DNA of 64,000 nt, from positions 44,469,124 to 44,533,123 of the forward strand of contig OY757016.1 in assembly GCA_963580285.1 (NCBI GenBank). The letters are read 5' to 3'. Positions 63,483-64,000 of the stretch are shown here, in pieces. Below the pieces are notes generated by a model, which was given only the letters and a program-made list of their open reading frames with translations, ran no database searches and had not been told where the DNA came from. How positions within the stretch are numbered: the first letter of the stretch is position 1; every line of letters begins with the position of its first letter. Source of the stretch: Lucinisca nassula. Lineage: Eukaryota > Mollusca > Bivalvia > Lucinida > Lucinidae. A program made the translations under genes and the position numbers.

Positions 63483-64000
63483 CAAGAGGGCCAAGATGGC
63501 CCTGGCTCGCTCACCTGATCAATAGTGTCACAAGTGGGCCCCAGAGAGGGCCATTATTTGCCCCAGGGCTTTAATGTGCCTAATGTTGAGGGAGGTCTTA
63601 AAGGTGAAGCTTCATACCAAACATCAACAAAGGCTATAATTTGAACAATCTTGGCAAAGGTCCACTAGATGAAGCTACACATCAAATATCAAAGACCTGG
63701 GCCTAGCGGTTTCAGAGAAGAAGATTTTAAAAGATTTTGCCTATATAAGCCTATGTAAAACCAAAGGGCCCTGGGACGGAAGCATTTTTTGCCCCAGCAC
63801 TATAATTTGAACAATCTTGGTAGGGGTCCACTAGATGAAGCTTCATACCAAATATCAAAGTCCTGGGCCTTGTGGTTTCAGAGAAGAAGATTTTTAAAGA
63901 TTTTCCCTATATAAGCCTATGTAAAACCAAAGGGCCCCCGGGCGGGGGCATTTTTGGCCCCAGCACTATAATTTGAACAATCTTGGTATGGGTCCACTAG
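63483..64000 (+). mobile_element. D-type element, tandem unit 5, cut by window end
   Basis: Begins CAAGAGGGCCAAGATGGCCC. About two and a half monomers are visible before the window ends. Confidence 0.8.

Noticed and set aside
45433..64000. Many 60-110 codon open frames with related peptides (for example LVDPYQDCSNYS-type) on the minus strand
   Set aside because: They are translations of D monomers. The 166-bp period is not a multiple of three, so frames cannot run on, and no start, splice or conservation signal supports coding.
57220..64000. Centromeric satellite
   Set aside because: Units carry element-specific 5' ends and unique regions, so they are concatenated elements. Nothing indicates a centromere.

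Overview
The window is animal nuclear DNA, most likely from a bivalve mollusc. The evidence is spliced exons, tRNA-derived SINEs, a mariner relic, many TIR elements, and above all very abundant elements with internal tandem arrays that resemble the 'pearl' / Helentron-associated elements described in bivalves. The bivalve call is inference from repeat style; no species can be named.

One protein-coding gene is visible. It lies on the minus strand and spans about 15560-44346. Four exons join in compatible phases with canonical splice sites: exon 1 at 44251-44346 (contains a plausible start ATG), exon 2 at 37324-37515, exon 3 at 30453-31980 and the terminal exon at 15560-17979. The product is about 1408 residues, with a helical N-terminus and a long low-complexity Ser/Thr/Asn/Glu-rich body. 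I do not recognise the family. Introns of about 6.7, 5.3 and 12.5 kb are packed with transposable elements. Intron 1 holds a second copy of exon 2 whose six coding differences are all synonymous, and decayed copies of exon 1.

Layout: 1-15.5 kb is downstream of the gene and consists of nested SINEs, TIR elements, F-, J-, K- and C-type array elements and long palindromes. 15.5-44.3 kb is the gene. Its introns hold a mariner pseudogene (20.4-21.75 kb), a D-type array (24.3-26.9 kb), (CT)n microsatellites, a LINE reverse-transcriptase relic interrupted six times (32.4-35.2 kb) and H- and I-type arrays. 44.3-64 kb is almost entirely array elements: D and C types, an E-type copy, and from 57.2 kb a head-to-tail series of D elements running off the window.

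Names used here. 'Array elements' C, D, E, F, H, I, J, K and L share a 5' end of the form C(A/T)AGA, a subterminal motif that recurs in a 3' hairpin, internal tandem monomers of about 145-320 bp, an ACGG-like simple-sequence stretch, and an A-tract after the hairpin. 'TTAA elements' (alpha, beta, gamma, delta, theta) are flanked by TTAA. 'TA elements' (B, Q, R and others) have terminal inverted repeats at TA. 'SINE-A' is a retroposon of about 290 bp ending in (CAAA)n, with 10-14 bp target-site duplications at four copies. SINE-S, T, U and V are tRNA-derived. No autonomous element that could move the array or TTAA families is intact in the window.
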